From the NCBI GenBank assembly GCA_024710825.1, contig JANJUA010000022.1:1-5959 (forward strand): a stretch of DNA of 5,959 nt, in the 5' to 3' direction. Below are positions 1 through 5,854 of this stretch, in pieces. How positions within the stretch are numbered: the stretch's first letter is position 1; the number at the start of each line of letters is the position of its first letter. This stretch comes from Solirubrobacteraceae bacterium. GTDB taxonomy: Bacteria > Actinomycetota > Thermoleophilia > Solirubrobacterales > Solirubrobacteraceae. A model generated the notes under the pieces. It saw only the letters and a list, made by a program, of their open reading frames with translations. It did no database searches and was not told the origin of the DNA. The position numbers were made by a program, and so were the translations under genes.

Positions 1-894
1 TTCCGTCCACGCGTCCCAGTCGTCCTCGGCCAGCGGATCCTCGACGGAGACGACGGCGTGGCGCTCGGCCAGCTCGGCGACGAGCTCGGCCATCCCCGCG
101 CCGTCCACGGTGCGGCCCTCGGAGGCGAGGCGGTAGCGGCCGTCGTCGAAGAAGTGGGTGGCGGCGACGTCGAGCGCGTAGACGACGTCGCTTCCGAGCT
201 CCAGGCCCGCCGTCTCCACCGCCCGGTCGAGCAGCTCCAGCGCCTCGGCGTGGGAGTCCAGCCGCGGCCCGAAGCCGCCCTCGTCCGCCTTCAGGGTCGA
301 CAGCCCGCGGCGCTCCAGCTCGCGCGCGGTGGCGCCGTGCACGGCCACGCACAGCTCGAGCGCGTGGGCGAACGAGCGCGCGCCCACCGGCATGACGAGG
401 AAGTCCTGGAAGTCGAGCTGGCGGCCCGCGTGCAGGCCGCCGCTGAGGATGTTGACCATCGGCAGCGGGAGCAGCGGCGGCCGGTCGCCGGCCAAATGGC
501 GCCAGAGCGGGACGCCCGCCAGGGCCGCCTCGGCGCGGGCCGTCGCCAGCGAGACGGCCAGCAGCGCGTTGGCGCCCAGACGCGACTTGTCCGGCGTGCC
601 GTCCAGCTCACGCAGCCGCGCGTCGACCGCGGCCAGCTCCGGCGCGGCGCCGCGCAGCGCCGGGGCGATCGTGTCGGTCACGGAGGCGACCGCGCGCAGG
701 ACGCCCAGGCCGGCGTAGTGGGCGGGGTCGCCGTCCCGCAGCTCGACGGCCTCGTGGCGGCCGGTGGAGGCTCCGGACGGGACGCTCGCCCGCGCGAGCG
801 TGCCGTCGGTCAGCGTGAGCTCCGCCTCGACGGTCGGGCGGCCGCGCGAGTCGAGCACCTGGCGGGCGCGGACCGTGGCGATGCGCGCGCTCAC
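1..894 (-). CDS. Divergent enolase (phosphopyruvate hydratase) paralogue, 3' end outside window
   Basis: The visible 298 residues align with enolase from its N-terminus: VLDSRGRPTVE (13-23), the mobile-loop motif PSGASTG (39-45), GANALLAVS (107-115), DEGGF (204-208), ALDVAA (240-245) and SVEDPL (283-288). Canonical enolase (about 420-430 aa) converts 2-phosphoglycerate to phosphoenolpyruvate in the cytoplasm. Catalytic Glu of DEGG (E205), active-site His (H155) and metal ligands D242 and E285 are present; the third metal ligand and catalytic lysines lie beyond the edge. Several normally strict positions differ: NGGxHA is SGGLHA (151-156), QEFM is QDFL so the conserved Glu is D164, and GDEGG is ADEGG. 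That favours a specialised paralogue over the housekeeping enzyme. The GTG start at 894 overlaps the upstream kinase's TGA (GTGA) and gives the expected N-terminus. No clear Shine-Dalgarno precedes it, so translational coupling is likely. Enolase fold is certain in my view; substrate is not. Confidence 0.88.
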   Translation of the reverse strand, partial: MSARIATVRARQVLDSRGRPTVEAELTLTDGTLARASVPSGASTGRHEAVELRDGDPAHYAGLGVLRAVASVTDTIAPALRGAAPELAAVDARLRELDGTPDKSRLGANALLAVSLATARAEAALAGVPLWRHLAGDRPPLLPLPMVNILSGGLHAGRQLDFQDFLVMPVGARSFAHALELCVAVHGATARELERRGLSTLKADEGGFGPRLDSHAEALELLDRAVETAGLELGSDVVYALDVAATHFFDDGRYRLASEGRTVDGAGMAELVAELAERHAVVSVEDPLAEDDWDAWTE

Positions 895-1904
895 GAGGCG
901 GACGCCGATCGGATCGCGAAGGCGGCGTCCAGCGCCGGTCCGAGCCGAGTCTCGCCGGCGGTGAGCAGCTCGCGGGCCGTGTCGCGCACCGCCCGGCGCT
1001 CGTGCTCGGACGTCAGGTACTCGGCCGGCGACTTGCCGTCCACGCGGCTCAACAGCAGGCAGCCCAGCTCGGCGACCACGGCCTCGTCCGGCGGCGCGAC
1101 CGCGCCCGCGCGCGCCAGGTAGGCGTGCAGGAACGCGCTCGCGCAGTCGCGCAGCGCCGCCGCCCGGTCCGGCCGGTGGCCGGCCTTGAGCACCAGGTGG
1201 GTGAGCAGGAACGCCACGTCGAACGCCGGGTCGCCCCAGTGCGCCACCTCGAAGTCGAGTAGCAGCACGCGGTCGGGGTAGGCGATGACGTTCTTCGGCG
1301 AGCAGTCCCCCAGCACGAGCGTCGTGCGGGTGGCCAGCAGGCGCTGCACCTCGGCCAGCACCGGCTCGCGCAGCTCCGGGTGCACGTCGGCGACCGTGCG
1401 GTGGAAGGGGTCGACGCGGCCCTGCACCAGCGGCCAGGGGTCGGCGAAGGCCGCCCGGACCTCCTCGTCCCCGGCGGCCTCGCCGTGCAGGGTTCCGAGC
1501 AGCTCGCCCACGCGGGCGCCGACCGTCGGGTCGACCTCGCCGGCGAGCAGCCGGTCCTTCCACACCACGCCGCCCTCGGGCGCATGGGACATCACGAGCA
1601 CGTTGGCGTCCGCGTCGAAGGCGAGCAGCTCGGGTACGGCGCCCGCCGGCAGGATCCGCCCGAGGTAGCCCAGGCAGTCGCGCTCGATCGCCGTCCGCCC
1701 GGGGTCGAACGTCCAGTCCGCCGCCACGCGGAGCTTGGGCAGCGCCTGCTTGACGACCACGTGCCCGCCGTCCCAGCGCACGGCGAGCACCGTGTTGGCG
1801 ACGCCGCCCGACAGCGGGCGGACCGTCGGGCGCGCTCCGGCGGGCAGCACCCCGAGCCCGATCAGCACCGCGGCCGCGGTGTCCTCGCGCAGCTCCGCGG
1901 GCAT
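891..1904 (-). CDS. APH/choline-kinase/methylthioribose-kinase-like small-molecule phosphotransferase
   Basis: This is a 337-residue cytoplasmic protein with the aminoglycoside-phosphotransferase (protein-kinase-like) fold. Visible motifs are a nucleotide loop SGGVANTV (32-39), the ATP-binding Lys in VVVKQ (K52), a likely partner Glu (E74), the catalytic loop GDCSPKN with D200 and N205, the Mg-binding DFE (D217), and HWGDPAFDVAFLLTHL (222-237), which resembles the methylthioribose/choline kinase branch. It should phosphorylate a hydroxyl of a small metabolite using ATP; nothing suggests antibiotic resistance. The usual HGD of the catalytic loop is LGD (L198, codon CTG), a notable substitution. 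The ATG lies 7 bases beyond the stop of gntR, and a GAGGAG sequence in the end of gntR sits 10 nt before it. The stop overlaps the start of the enolase paralogue, which suggests that the kinase product may be the enolase substrate (inference). Fold confident, substrate unknown. Confidence 0.85.
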   Translation of the reverse strand: MPAELREDTAAAVLIGLGVLPAGARPTVRPLSGGVANTVLAVRWDGGHVVVKQALPKLRVAADWTFDPGRTAIERDCLGYLGRILPAGAVPELLAFDADANVLVMSHAPEGGVVWKDRLLAGEVDPTVGARVGELLGTLHGEAAGDEEVRAAFADPWPLVQGRVDPFHRTVADVHPELREPVLAEVQRLLATRTTLVLGDCSPKNVIAYPDRVLLLDFEVAHWGDPAFDVAFLLTHLVLKAGHRPDRAAALRDCASAFLHAYLARAGAVAPPDEAVVAELGCLLLSRVDGKSPAEYLTSEHERRAVRDTARELLTAGETRLGPALDAAFAIRSASAS

Positions 1905-1911
1905 CGACGCG

Positions 1912-2652
1912 CTACTCCTCGGCCGCCGGGACGGGGCTCTCCTCCGCGGCGACCGCGCGCTCCAGGTAGGCGAGGTGCTCGTGCATGATCCGGTCGACGT
2001 CCTCCTCGCCGCCCGCGCTGACGGCGTCGAGCGTACGCCGGTGCAGGTCGGCGACGACCTGCGCGTCCTCGTCGTGCGCGAAGTAGTCGTGCACCAGCAC
2101 GGTGATGCCCTCGAGGATCTGGTGCTGGTAGTAGGCGAGCAGGTCGCTGCGTGCGGCGCGGCCCATCGCGTAGTGGAAGTAGTGATCGAAGTGCAGGCGG
2201 ACGGTCCAGTTGTCGGCGGGCGCGCCGAGCAGCCGGTCGATCGACTCCCGCATCGCCGACAGGTCCTCCTCCGTGGCGCGTCGGGCCGCGAGCCGCGCGA
2301 TCTCCATCTCGACGGCGCGCCGCGCCTCCAGCAGCTCCTGCAGAGACGAGCTGGTCGGGCCCTTGGTCAGCCGCAGGAGCGTCGTCGGGATGTTGTCGTC
2401 CACGACGGTGACGCCGCCGTGCACGCCGCGCCGGCTCTTGACGACCCCGTAGTCCGACAGCACGCGGATGGCCTCGCCGACGGTGGGCTTGCTGACCCGC
2501 ATGTCGTGCGCCATCTGCTCGACCGAGGGCAGGCGGTCGCCGATGCCGTAGACGCCCGAGCGGATCGCGAAGGTGATCTGGTCGACGACCCGCTCGTGCA
2601 TGCGCGGGCCGTGCAGCGGCTGGAACGTCCTGGCGGCGGCCTCGTCCGTCAC
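1912..2652 (-). CDS. GntR-family (FadR/FCD subfamily) transcriptional regulator
   Basis: This 246-residue regulator has an N-terminal winged helix-turn-helix (about 18-84) with typical GntR sequence: VVDQITFAIRSGVYGIGDRLPS, VSKPTVGEAIRVLSDYGVV and a wing RRGVHGGVTV. It is followed by an all-helical FCD ligand-binding domain (about 103-235). The FCD metal/ligand residues are all visible: D156 and H160 in DHYFH, H204 in DLHRRTLDAV, and H226 in MHEHL. FCD regulators usually bind carboxylic acids or sugar acids and lose DNA affinity on binding, which fits a tartrate-type operon. The start is a GTG at 2652 overlapping the tarD stop (GTGA), with a GGAGG at 2664-2660 seven bases upstream. It sits third in the operon, so it would be made together with the enzymes it controls. 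The likely target is the dyad at the operon promoter (5267-5276). Repressor mode is inferred from the overlap of that dyad with the -10. Confidence 0.93.
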   Translation of the reverse strand: MTDEAAARTFQPLHGPRMHERVVDQITFAIRSGVYGIGDRLPSVEQMAHDMRVSKPTVGEAIRVLSDYGVVKSRRGVHGGVTVVDDNIPTTLLRLTKGPTSSSLQELLEARRAVEMEIARLAARRATEEDLSAMRESIDRLLGAPADNWTVRLHFDHYFHYAMGRAARSDLLAYYQHQILEGITVLVHDYFAHDEDAQVVADLHRRTLDAVSAGGEEDVDRIMHEHLAYLERAVAAEESPVPAAEE

Positions 2653-3830
2653 GCGAAGGCCTCCGGGACGAGCTCGGCGAGCACCGGCCGCAGCTCGTCC
2701 TTGTGCTCGAGCCCGATCCCGGGCTCGTCGGAGATCGCGATCGCGCCGTCGACCACCTCGTGCTGGCGGCCGAAGCCGCCGAACGGCTGGAAGATGCCCG
2801 GATAGGACTCGTTGCCGCCGAGCTGCATGCCCGCCGCCATGTGCAGGGCCATGAGGTGGCCCCCGTGGGGGATCACCCGCCGCGGGCTCCAGCCCTCGTC
2901 GCGCAGCACGTCGAGCATGCGGTCCAGCTCGACGATGCCGTAGCTGAGGCCCGGGTCCATCTGCAGCAGGTCGACCTCGGGCCGCAGGCCCGCGTAGCGC
3001 AGCAGGTTGCGGACGTCCTGGTGCGAGAACAGGTTCTCGGCCGTCGCGAACGGCGGCTCGTAGTGGCGGCCCAGCTCGGCCTGCAGCGCGTAGTCGAGCG
3101 GGTCGCCGGCCTCCTCGTACCAGCGCAGGCCGTAGGGCTCCATGCGCTCGCCGTAGGCGATCGCGGTCTCCAGGTCGAAGCGCCCGTTGGCGTCGACCGC
3201 CAGCCGGCTGCCGTCGCCGACGAGCTCGAGGACCGCCTCCAGGCGCTCGATGTCCTCGTCGAGGCTCGCGCCGCCGATCTTCATCTTGAGGTGCGTGTAG
3301 CCCTCCTCCAGGTAGCCGCGCATCTCCGCGACGAGGCGATCCGTGCCGTCCTCGCCCGGGTAGTAGTACCCGCCGGCCGCGTAGACGTCCACCGACGGGT
3401 CGTACGCCCCGTCGTTGTAGCGGTCGGCGAGCAGGCGGTACAGCGGGACGCCGGCGAGCTTGGCGGCGAGGTCCCAGACGGCGATCTCCAGCGCGGCGAC
3501 GGCGCCGCTGCGCTCGCCGTGGCCACCGGGCTTCTCGTTGCGCATGACGAGGTCGCGGACGACGCCCGGATCGAGCTCGCCGTCGTCGCCGACGAGCGCG
3601 TCGGGGTCGGCGTCGAGCAGCCGGGGGATGAAGCGGTCGCGCAGCATCCCCGACTGCGCATAGCGGCCGATCGAGTTGAAGCCGAGCCCGACGACGGGAC
3701 GTCCGCCGACCACCCGGTCGCTGACCACCGCGACGACTGAGACGGTCATCTGCGAGAAGTCTACGAGCGAGTTGCGGATCGCCGCCTCGAGCCGGACCGC
3801 CTGCTCACGGACCTCGACGACGCGGGTCAT
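2649..3830 (-). CDS. tarD: D-tartrate dehydratase (TarD), mandelate racemase subgroup of the enolase superfamily
   Basis: The 393-residue protein closely follows, from my memory of the family, Bradyrhizobium D-tartrate dehydratase along its whole length. Shared stretches include an N-terminal IRN..VDF..MT..VVAVV, GFNS.GRY.Q, NEKPGGHGERS (98-108), YAAGGYYYPG (150-159), KMKIGG (182-187), DANGRF (213-218), YEE.GDPLDYALQA (238-251), ENLFSHQD (265-272), IPHGGH (320-325) and LGGNESYP (337-344). The metal ligands D213, E239 and E265, the KxK acid/base Lys (K184) and the His base H322 are all present, at the numbers I recall for the characterised enzyme. The known reaction is Mg-dependent anti-dehydration of D-tartrate to oxaloacetate (EC 4.2.1.81). 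The ATG at 3830 overlaps the aminotransferase stop (ATGA) and has an AGGGAGG at 3843-3837, six bases upstream. The open frame continues upstream to 4607, but that part is antisense-like out-of-frame sequence within the aminotransferase. A different dihydroxy acid substrate is possible. Confidence 0.92.
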   Translation of the reverse strand: MTRVVEVREQAVRLEAAIRNSLVDFSQMTVSVVAVVSDRVVGGRPVVGLGFNSIGRYAQSGMLRDRFIPRLLDADPDALVGDDGELDPGVVRDLVMRNEKPGGHGERSGAVAALEIAVWDLAAKLAGVPLYRLLADRYNDGAYDPSVDVYAAGGYYYPGEDGTDRLVAEMRGYLEEGYTHLKMKIGGASLDEDIERLEAVLELVGDGSRLAVDANGRFDLETAIAYGERMEPYGLRWYEEAGDPLDYALQAELGRHYEPPFATAENLFSHQDVRNLLRYAGLRPEVDLLQMDPGLSYGIVELDRMLDVLRDEGWSPRRVIPHGGHLMALHMAAGMQLGGNESYPGIFQPFGGFGRQHEVVDGAIAISDEPGIGLEHKDELRPVLAELVPEAFA

Positions 3831-5233
3831 GCGCCGCCTCCCTCGACCGCGGCGGCCACGGCCTCGGCCAGGGCGGTCGCTCCGAAGACGATGTCCTGCT
3901 CGGAGATCACGAGCGTCGGGTAGAAGACGACCGTCAGCACTCCGTCGCCGACCGCGCACCGGGCGATGAGCCCGCGCTCGTAGAGCTCGTGGCGGAGGCC
4001 GACCAGCACCCGGGTGGGGTCGTCGCGGTCGGAGACGTCCAGCTCGACGCTCGACAGCAGCCCGATGACCGAGATCTTGAGGACACGACCCGTGACCTCG
4101 TTCACCCGCTCGAGCTCGCGGCGGAGCACCGGCTCGAGCGCGGCGGCGCGCTCGACCAGCGCCTCGCTCTCGAGCACGTCGAGCGTGGCCAGCGCCGCCT
4201 CGCAGGCGACCGGATGGCCCGCGTAGGTGTTGAGGTGCAGCAGCGGGCCGTCGGCGAAGGCGTCCTCGACGTGGCGGGCTACGGCGGTGGCGCCCATCGG
4301 CGCGTAGCCGCTCGTCAGCCCCTTGGCCAGCGTGACGATGTCGGGGCGCAGCCCCCAGTGCTCGCAGGCGAACATCCGACCGGTGCGCCCGAAGCCGGTG
4401 ACGACCTCGTCGGCGATGAGCAGGATCCCGTGGCGCCGGCAGAGGTCCTGGATCCGCGGCCAGTAGTCGGGGTGGGGGATCTTGACGGCCTGGAGGATCG
4501 CGATCGGCTCCGCGATGACGGCGGCGACGTGCTCGGGGCCGTGGCGCTCGATCGCGTCCTCGAGCGCGTCGGCGCAGCCGAGCGTGCAGCCGCCCTCGCG
4601 GTCGCACAGCCCGCAGCGGCCCGGCGACGGCTGCGTGAGCTGCGAGAAGCCGACCGGCATCGGCCCGAAGTCGGCGCGGAACGCCGGGGCGCCCGTGGCG
4701 GCCATGCCCGAGTAGCTGGACCCGTGGTAGGACCCGTCGCGGGAGAGGATGACGGTCCGCTCCGGCTCGCCGCGCCGGGAGTGGTAGGCCCGCGCGATCT
4801 TGAACGCGAGCTCGTTGGACTCGCTGCCGCTGGAGGTGAACGAGAAGACGGGGTCCTCGAGCGGGACGAGGTCCGCGAGCCGAGCCGCCAGCTCGACCAC
4901 CTTGGGATGCGATGCGCCGGAGTCGAGCGCCGCGAACTCGAGCGTCGCCGCCTGGGCGCCCATGCGCTCGGCGACGTCGCGGCGGCCGTGGCCGATCATG
5001 CCCGCGCCGAGGTGGTTGCCCGCGTCGAGGAGGCGCCGGCCGGCGTCGTCGAACAGGTGGGCGCCCTCGCCGCCGGTGATGATGCGCGGGTAGGCCCCGG
5101 GCCAGCGCAGCTCGAGCTCGCGGAAGTCCGCGAGGAAGTGGCGCACGTGCCGTTGGGCCAGGCGGCGGGTCGCCTGGGCCTGCTCCGCGGGCGCGCGCCG
5201 GTTTGCGTCGATGCTGCCAAGTGTGGGACCCAT
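3827..5233 (-). CDS. Class III (omega-type) pyridoxal-phosphate aminotransferase
   Basis: This is a full-length 468-residue fold-type I PLP enzyme of aminotransferase class III. Visible landmarks are the N-terminal AGNHLGAGMIGHG (71-83), the phosphate-binding SSGSES (134-139), SYHGSS (168-173) that stacks on PLP, AEP (241-243), IADEVVTGFGRTG (273-285) with D275 for the pyridine nitrogen, AKGLTSG with Schiff-base K304, and NTYAGHP (335-341) completing the phosphate site. The family moves an amino group between an omega-amine or beta/gamma-amino acid and an oxo acid, usually pyruvate or 2-oxoglutarate. Near the C-terminus the stretch VVFYPTLVIS (435-444) lacks the Arg that many relatives use for carboxylate binding, so the substrate cannot be assigned. 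A four-cysteine patch (C207, C210, C216, C220) is unusual. It is the first gene of the operon: ATG at 5233, with a GGAGGG at 5242-5237. The stop overlaps the tarD start. Confidence 0.92.
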   Translation of the reverse strand: MGPTLGSIDANRRAPAEQAQATRRLAQRHVRHFLADFRELELRWPGAYPRIITGGEGAHLFDDAGRRLLDAGNHLGAGMIGHGRRDVAERMGAQAATLEFAALDSGASHPKVVELAARLADLVPLEDPVFSFTSSGSESNELAFKIARAYHSRRGEPERTVILSRDGSYHGSSYSGMAATGAPAFRADFGPMPVGFSQLTQPSPGRCGLCDREGGCTLGCADALEDAIERHGPEHVAAVIAEPIAILQAVKIPHPDYWPRIQDLCRRHGILLIADEVVTGFGRTGRMFACEHWGLRPDIVTLAKGLTSGYAPMGATAVARHVEDAFADGPLLHLNTYAGHPVACEAALATLDVLESEALVERAAALEPVLRRELERVNEVTGRVLKISVIGLLSSVELDVSDRDDPTRVLVGLRHELYERGLIARCAVGDGVLTVVFYPTLVISEQDIVFGATALAEAVAAAVEGGGA

Positions 5234-5236
5234 GGA

Positions 5237-5242
5237 CCCTCC
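5237..5242 (-). promoter_or_regulatory. Ribosome binding site of the aminotransferase
   Basis: GGAGGG reads toward the ATG at 5233, with three bases between the motif and the start (four after GGAGG). The spacing is short but the match to the anti-Shine-Dalgarno is strong. No other in-frame start lies nearby, so the site supports this start. Confidence 0.65.
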
Positions 5243-5266
5243 AGCGCCTAAAAGAACAATGGTGTT

Positions 5267-5276
5267 AGTATTTACT
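5267..5276. promoter_or_regulatory. Candidate GntR operator (AGTA-TT-TACT dyad)
   Basis: AGTATTTACT is a dyad with perfect four-base arms (AGTA/TACT) around two T residues, carrying the GTA...TAC half sites typical of FadR-subfamily GntR operators. It covers the -10 of the operon promoter, so bound repressor would block RNA polymerase. The GT-to-AC spacing is 4, while well-known FadR-family sites have 2 or 3, which lowers confidence. A second weaker dyad, AACA-N4-TGTT (5255-5266), is directly adjacent and could contribute. Confidence 0.4.
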
Positions 5277-5297
5277 CTATGGGCGGGTGAACGTCAA
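5269..5297 (-). promoter_or_regulatory. Sigma70-type promoter of the aminotransferase-tarD-gntR-kinase-enolase operon
   Basis: On the minus strand TTGACG (5297-5292, five of six matches to the -35 consensus) is followed after exactly 17 bases by TAAATA (5274-5269) as -10. An alternative -10, AATACT (5272-5267), gives a 19-base spacer. Transcription would begin near 5262, leaving a leader of roughly 30 nt that ends with the GGAGGG ribosome site. The segment is the only AT-rich stretch in the window. The -35 lies in sequence that could also encode the start of the divergent glycosyltransferase fragment if its longer start were used. The elements are seen in the sequence; activity is inferred. 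Confidence 0.55.
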
Positions 5298-5346
5298 GGC
5301 GCGGCCGCGCCCGGAGACGCGCCACGCGACTACGCTCCCGGAGCGC

Positions 5347-5694
5347 GTGCCCCGGATCGCCCCCTTCCACCAGGCCCTCGGCCTCGTCGCGCTGGTCGCG
5401 CTCGCCGTCCGCTGGGTCTACGCGTACGCGATCCGCGACTACCACGTGCAGGGCGACGCCCTGACCTACCACCTCGTCGGCCAGGGCCTCGCGGACGGCC
5501 GCGGCCTGGTGGAGGCGTTCCCACCCCATGGGCCCACGGCCGAGCATCCGCCCGGCCTGTTCGTCTTCTGGGGCGTTCTCGACAAGATCGGCGCCAACGG
5601 CTTCCTGTCGCACCGGCTGGCGCTCGGGCTGGTCGGCGTCGGCACGGTGATCCTGATCGGGCTGCTGGCGCGGCGCATCGGCGGCGACCGGCTG
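5347..5694 (+). pseudogene. N-terminal fragment of a GT39/PMT-type membrane glycosyltransferase
   Basis: About 116 codons resemble the start of dolichyl-phosphate-mannose mannosyltransferase/ArnT-like glycosyltransferases. There is a first hydrophobic segment (about residues 9-29, ALGLVALVALAVRWVYAYAI), the external-loop pattern RDYHVQGDALTYHLVGQGLADG with an acidic residue in GDA, the family's HPPG (67-70), and a second hydrophobic stretch (91-107) ending RRIGGDRL. Full proteins have about 400-500 or more residues and many membrane helices. Here family resemblance stops at 5694, exactly where the inverted-repeat element starts. The frame stays open to the window edge, but its content becomes Arg/Pro/Ser-rich and non-membrane. 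GTG at 5347 gives a typical N-terminus and has GGAG just upstream; a TACGCT at 5331-5336 could be a -10. GTG at 5287 is an alternative start that would overlap the operon promoter. Assigned as a remnant; if a chimeric protein is made its function is unknown. Confidence 0.6.
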
Positions 5695-5854
5695 GTGCCG
5701 TGTCAGGCGACGTTCGCCCCGCCTGGCGGCCGCTCGCGGCGCCCGGCTGTGTCCTCGGCCACTCGACGTGGCGGAGCCACGCCTTCGGGCCTGCGTCCTC
5801 GCCGGCCACCACGATCGCCGCGCCAGACGAGGCAAACGTCACCGGACACGGCAC
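5695..5854. repeat. 160-bp near-palindromic foldback element (MITE/REP-like)
   Basis: Terminal arms at 5695-5718 and 5831-5854 are inverted repeats matching at 21 of 24 positions; each outer end reads GTGCCGTGTC inward. Pairing continues inward to 5728/5821 (29 of 34), resumes with a one-base shift at 5734-5747/5801-5814 (11 of 14), and ends in a perfect 6-bp hairpin, CGTGGC-GGA-GCCACG (5767-5781), at the exact centre. Just outside, CT on the left and AG on the right also pair, giving CTGGTG/CTAGTG ends. No coding content is evident inside and I see no target-site duplication in the flanks. This is too long and too symmetric for an ordinary terminator. A miniature inverted-repeat transposable element or a large REP-type hairpin fits best. 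Whether it is multicopy cannot be told from one window. Confidence 0.7.

Noticed and set aside
58..1122. 354-codon open frame on the plus strand
   Set aside because: Antisense to the enolase paralogue and the kinase. Its content is rich in Arg/Ala/Gly/Val with no recognisable motif, as expected when codons with G/C third positions are read backwards.
2703..3740. 345-codon open frame on the plus strand
   Set aside because: Antisense to tarD, whose full set of catalytic residues proves the minus-strand frame.
3831..4607. Extension of the tarD frame upstream to 4607
   Set aside because: The extra about 260 residues are Arg/Pro-rich out-of-frame sequence of the aminotransferase gene. The ATG at 3830 gives the family's normal N-terminus and has a strong ribosome site.
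3989..5251. 420-codon open frame on the plus strand
   Set aside because: Lies entirely opposite the well-supported aminotransferase and shows low-complexity composition; a GC-driven shadow.
5266..5271. TAGTAT as a plus-strand -10 for the glycosyltransferase gene
   Set aside because: Nothing resembling a -35 lies at suitable spacing upstream; the same bases are better explained by the minus-strand promoter and dyad.
5279..5290. ATG just downstream of the AT-rich region on the plus strand
   Set aside because: It reads only three codons before TGA, so it is not a credible gene or leader peptide.
5330..5854. 174-codon minus-strand frame starting at the edge of the repeat
   Set aside because: It consists of repeat sequence followed by antisense of the glycosyltransferase fragment and has no protein-like pattern.
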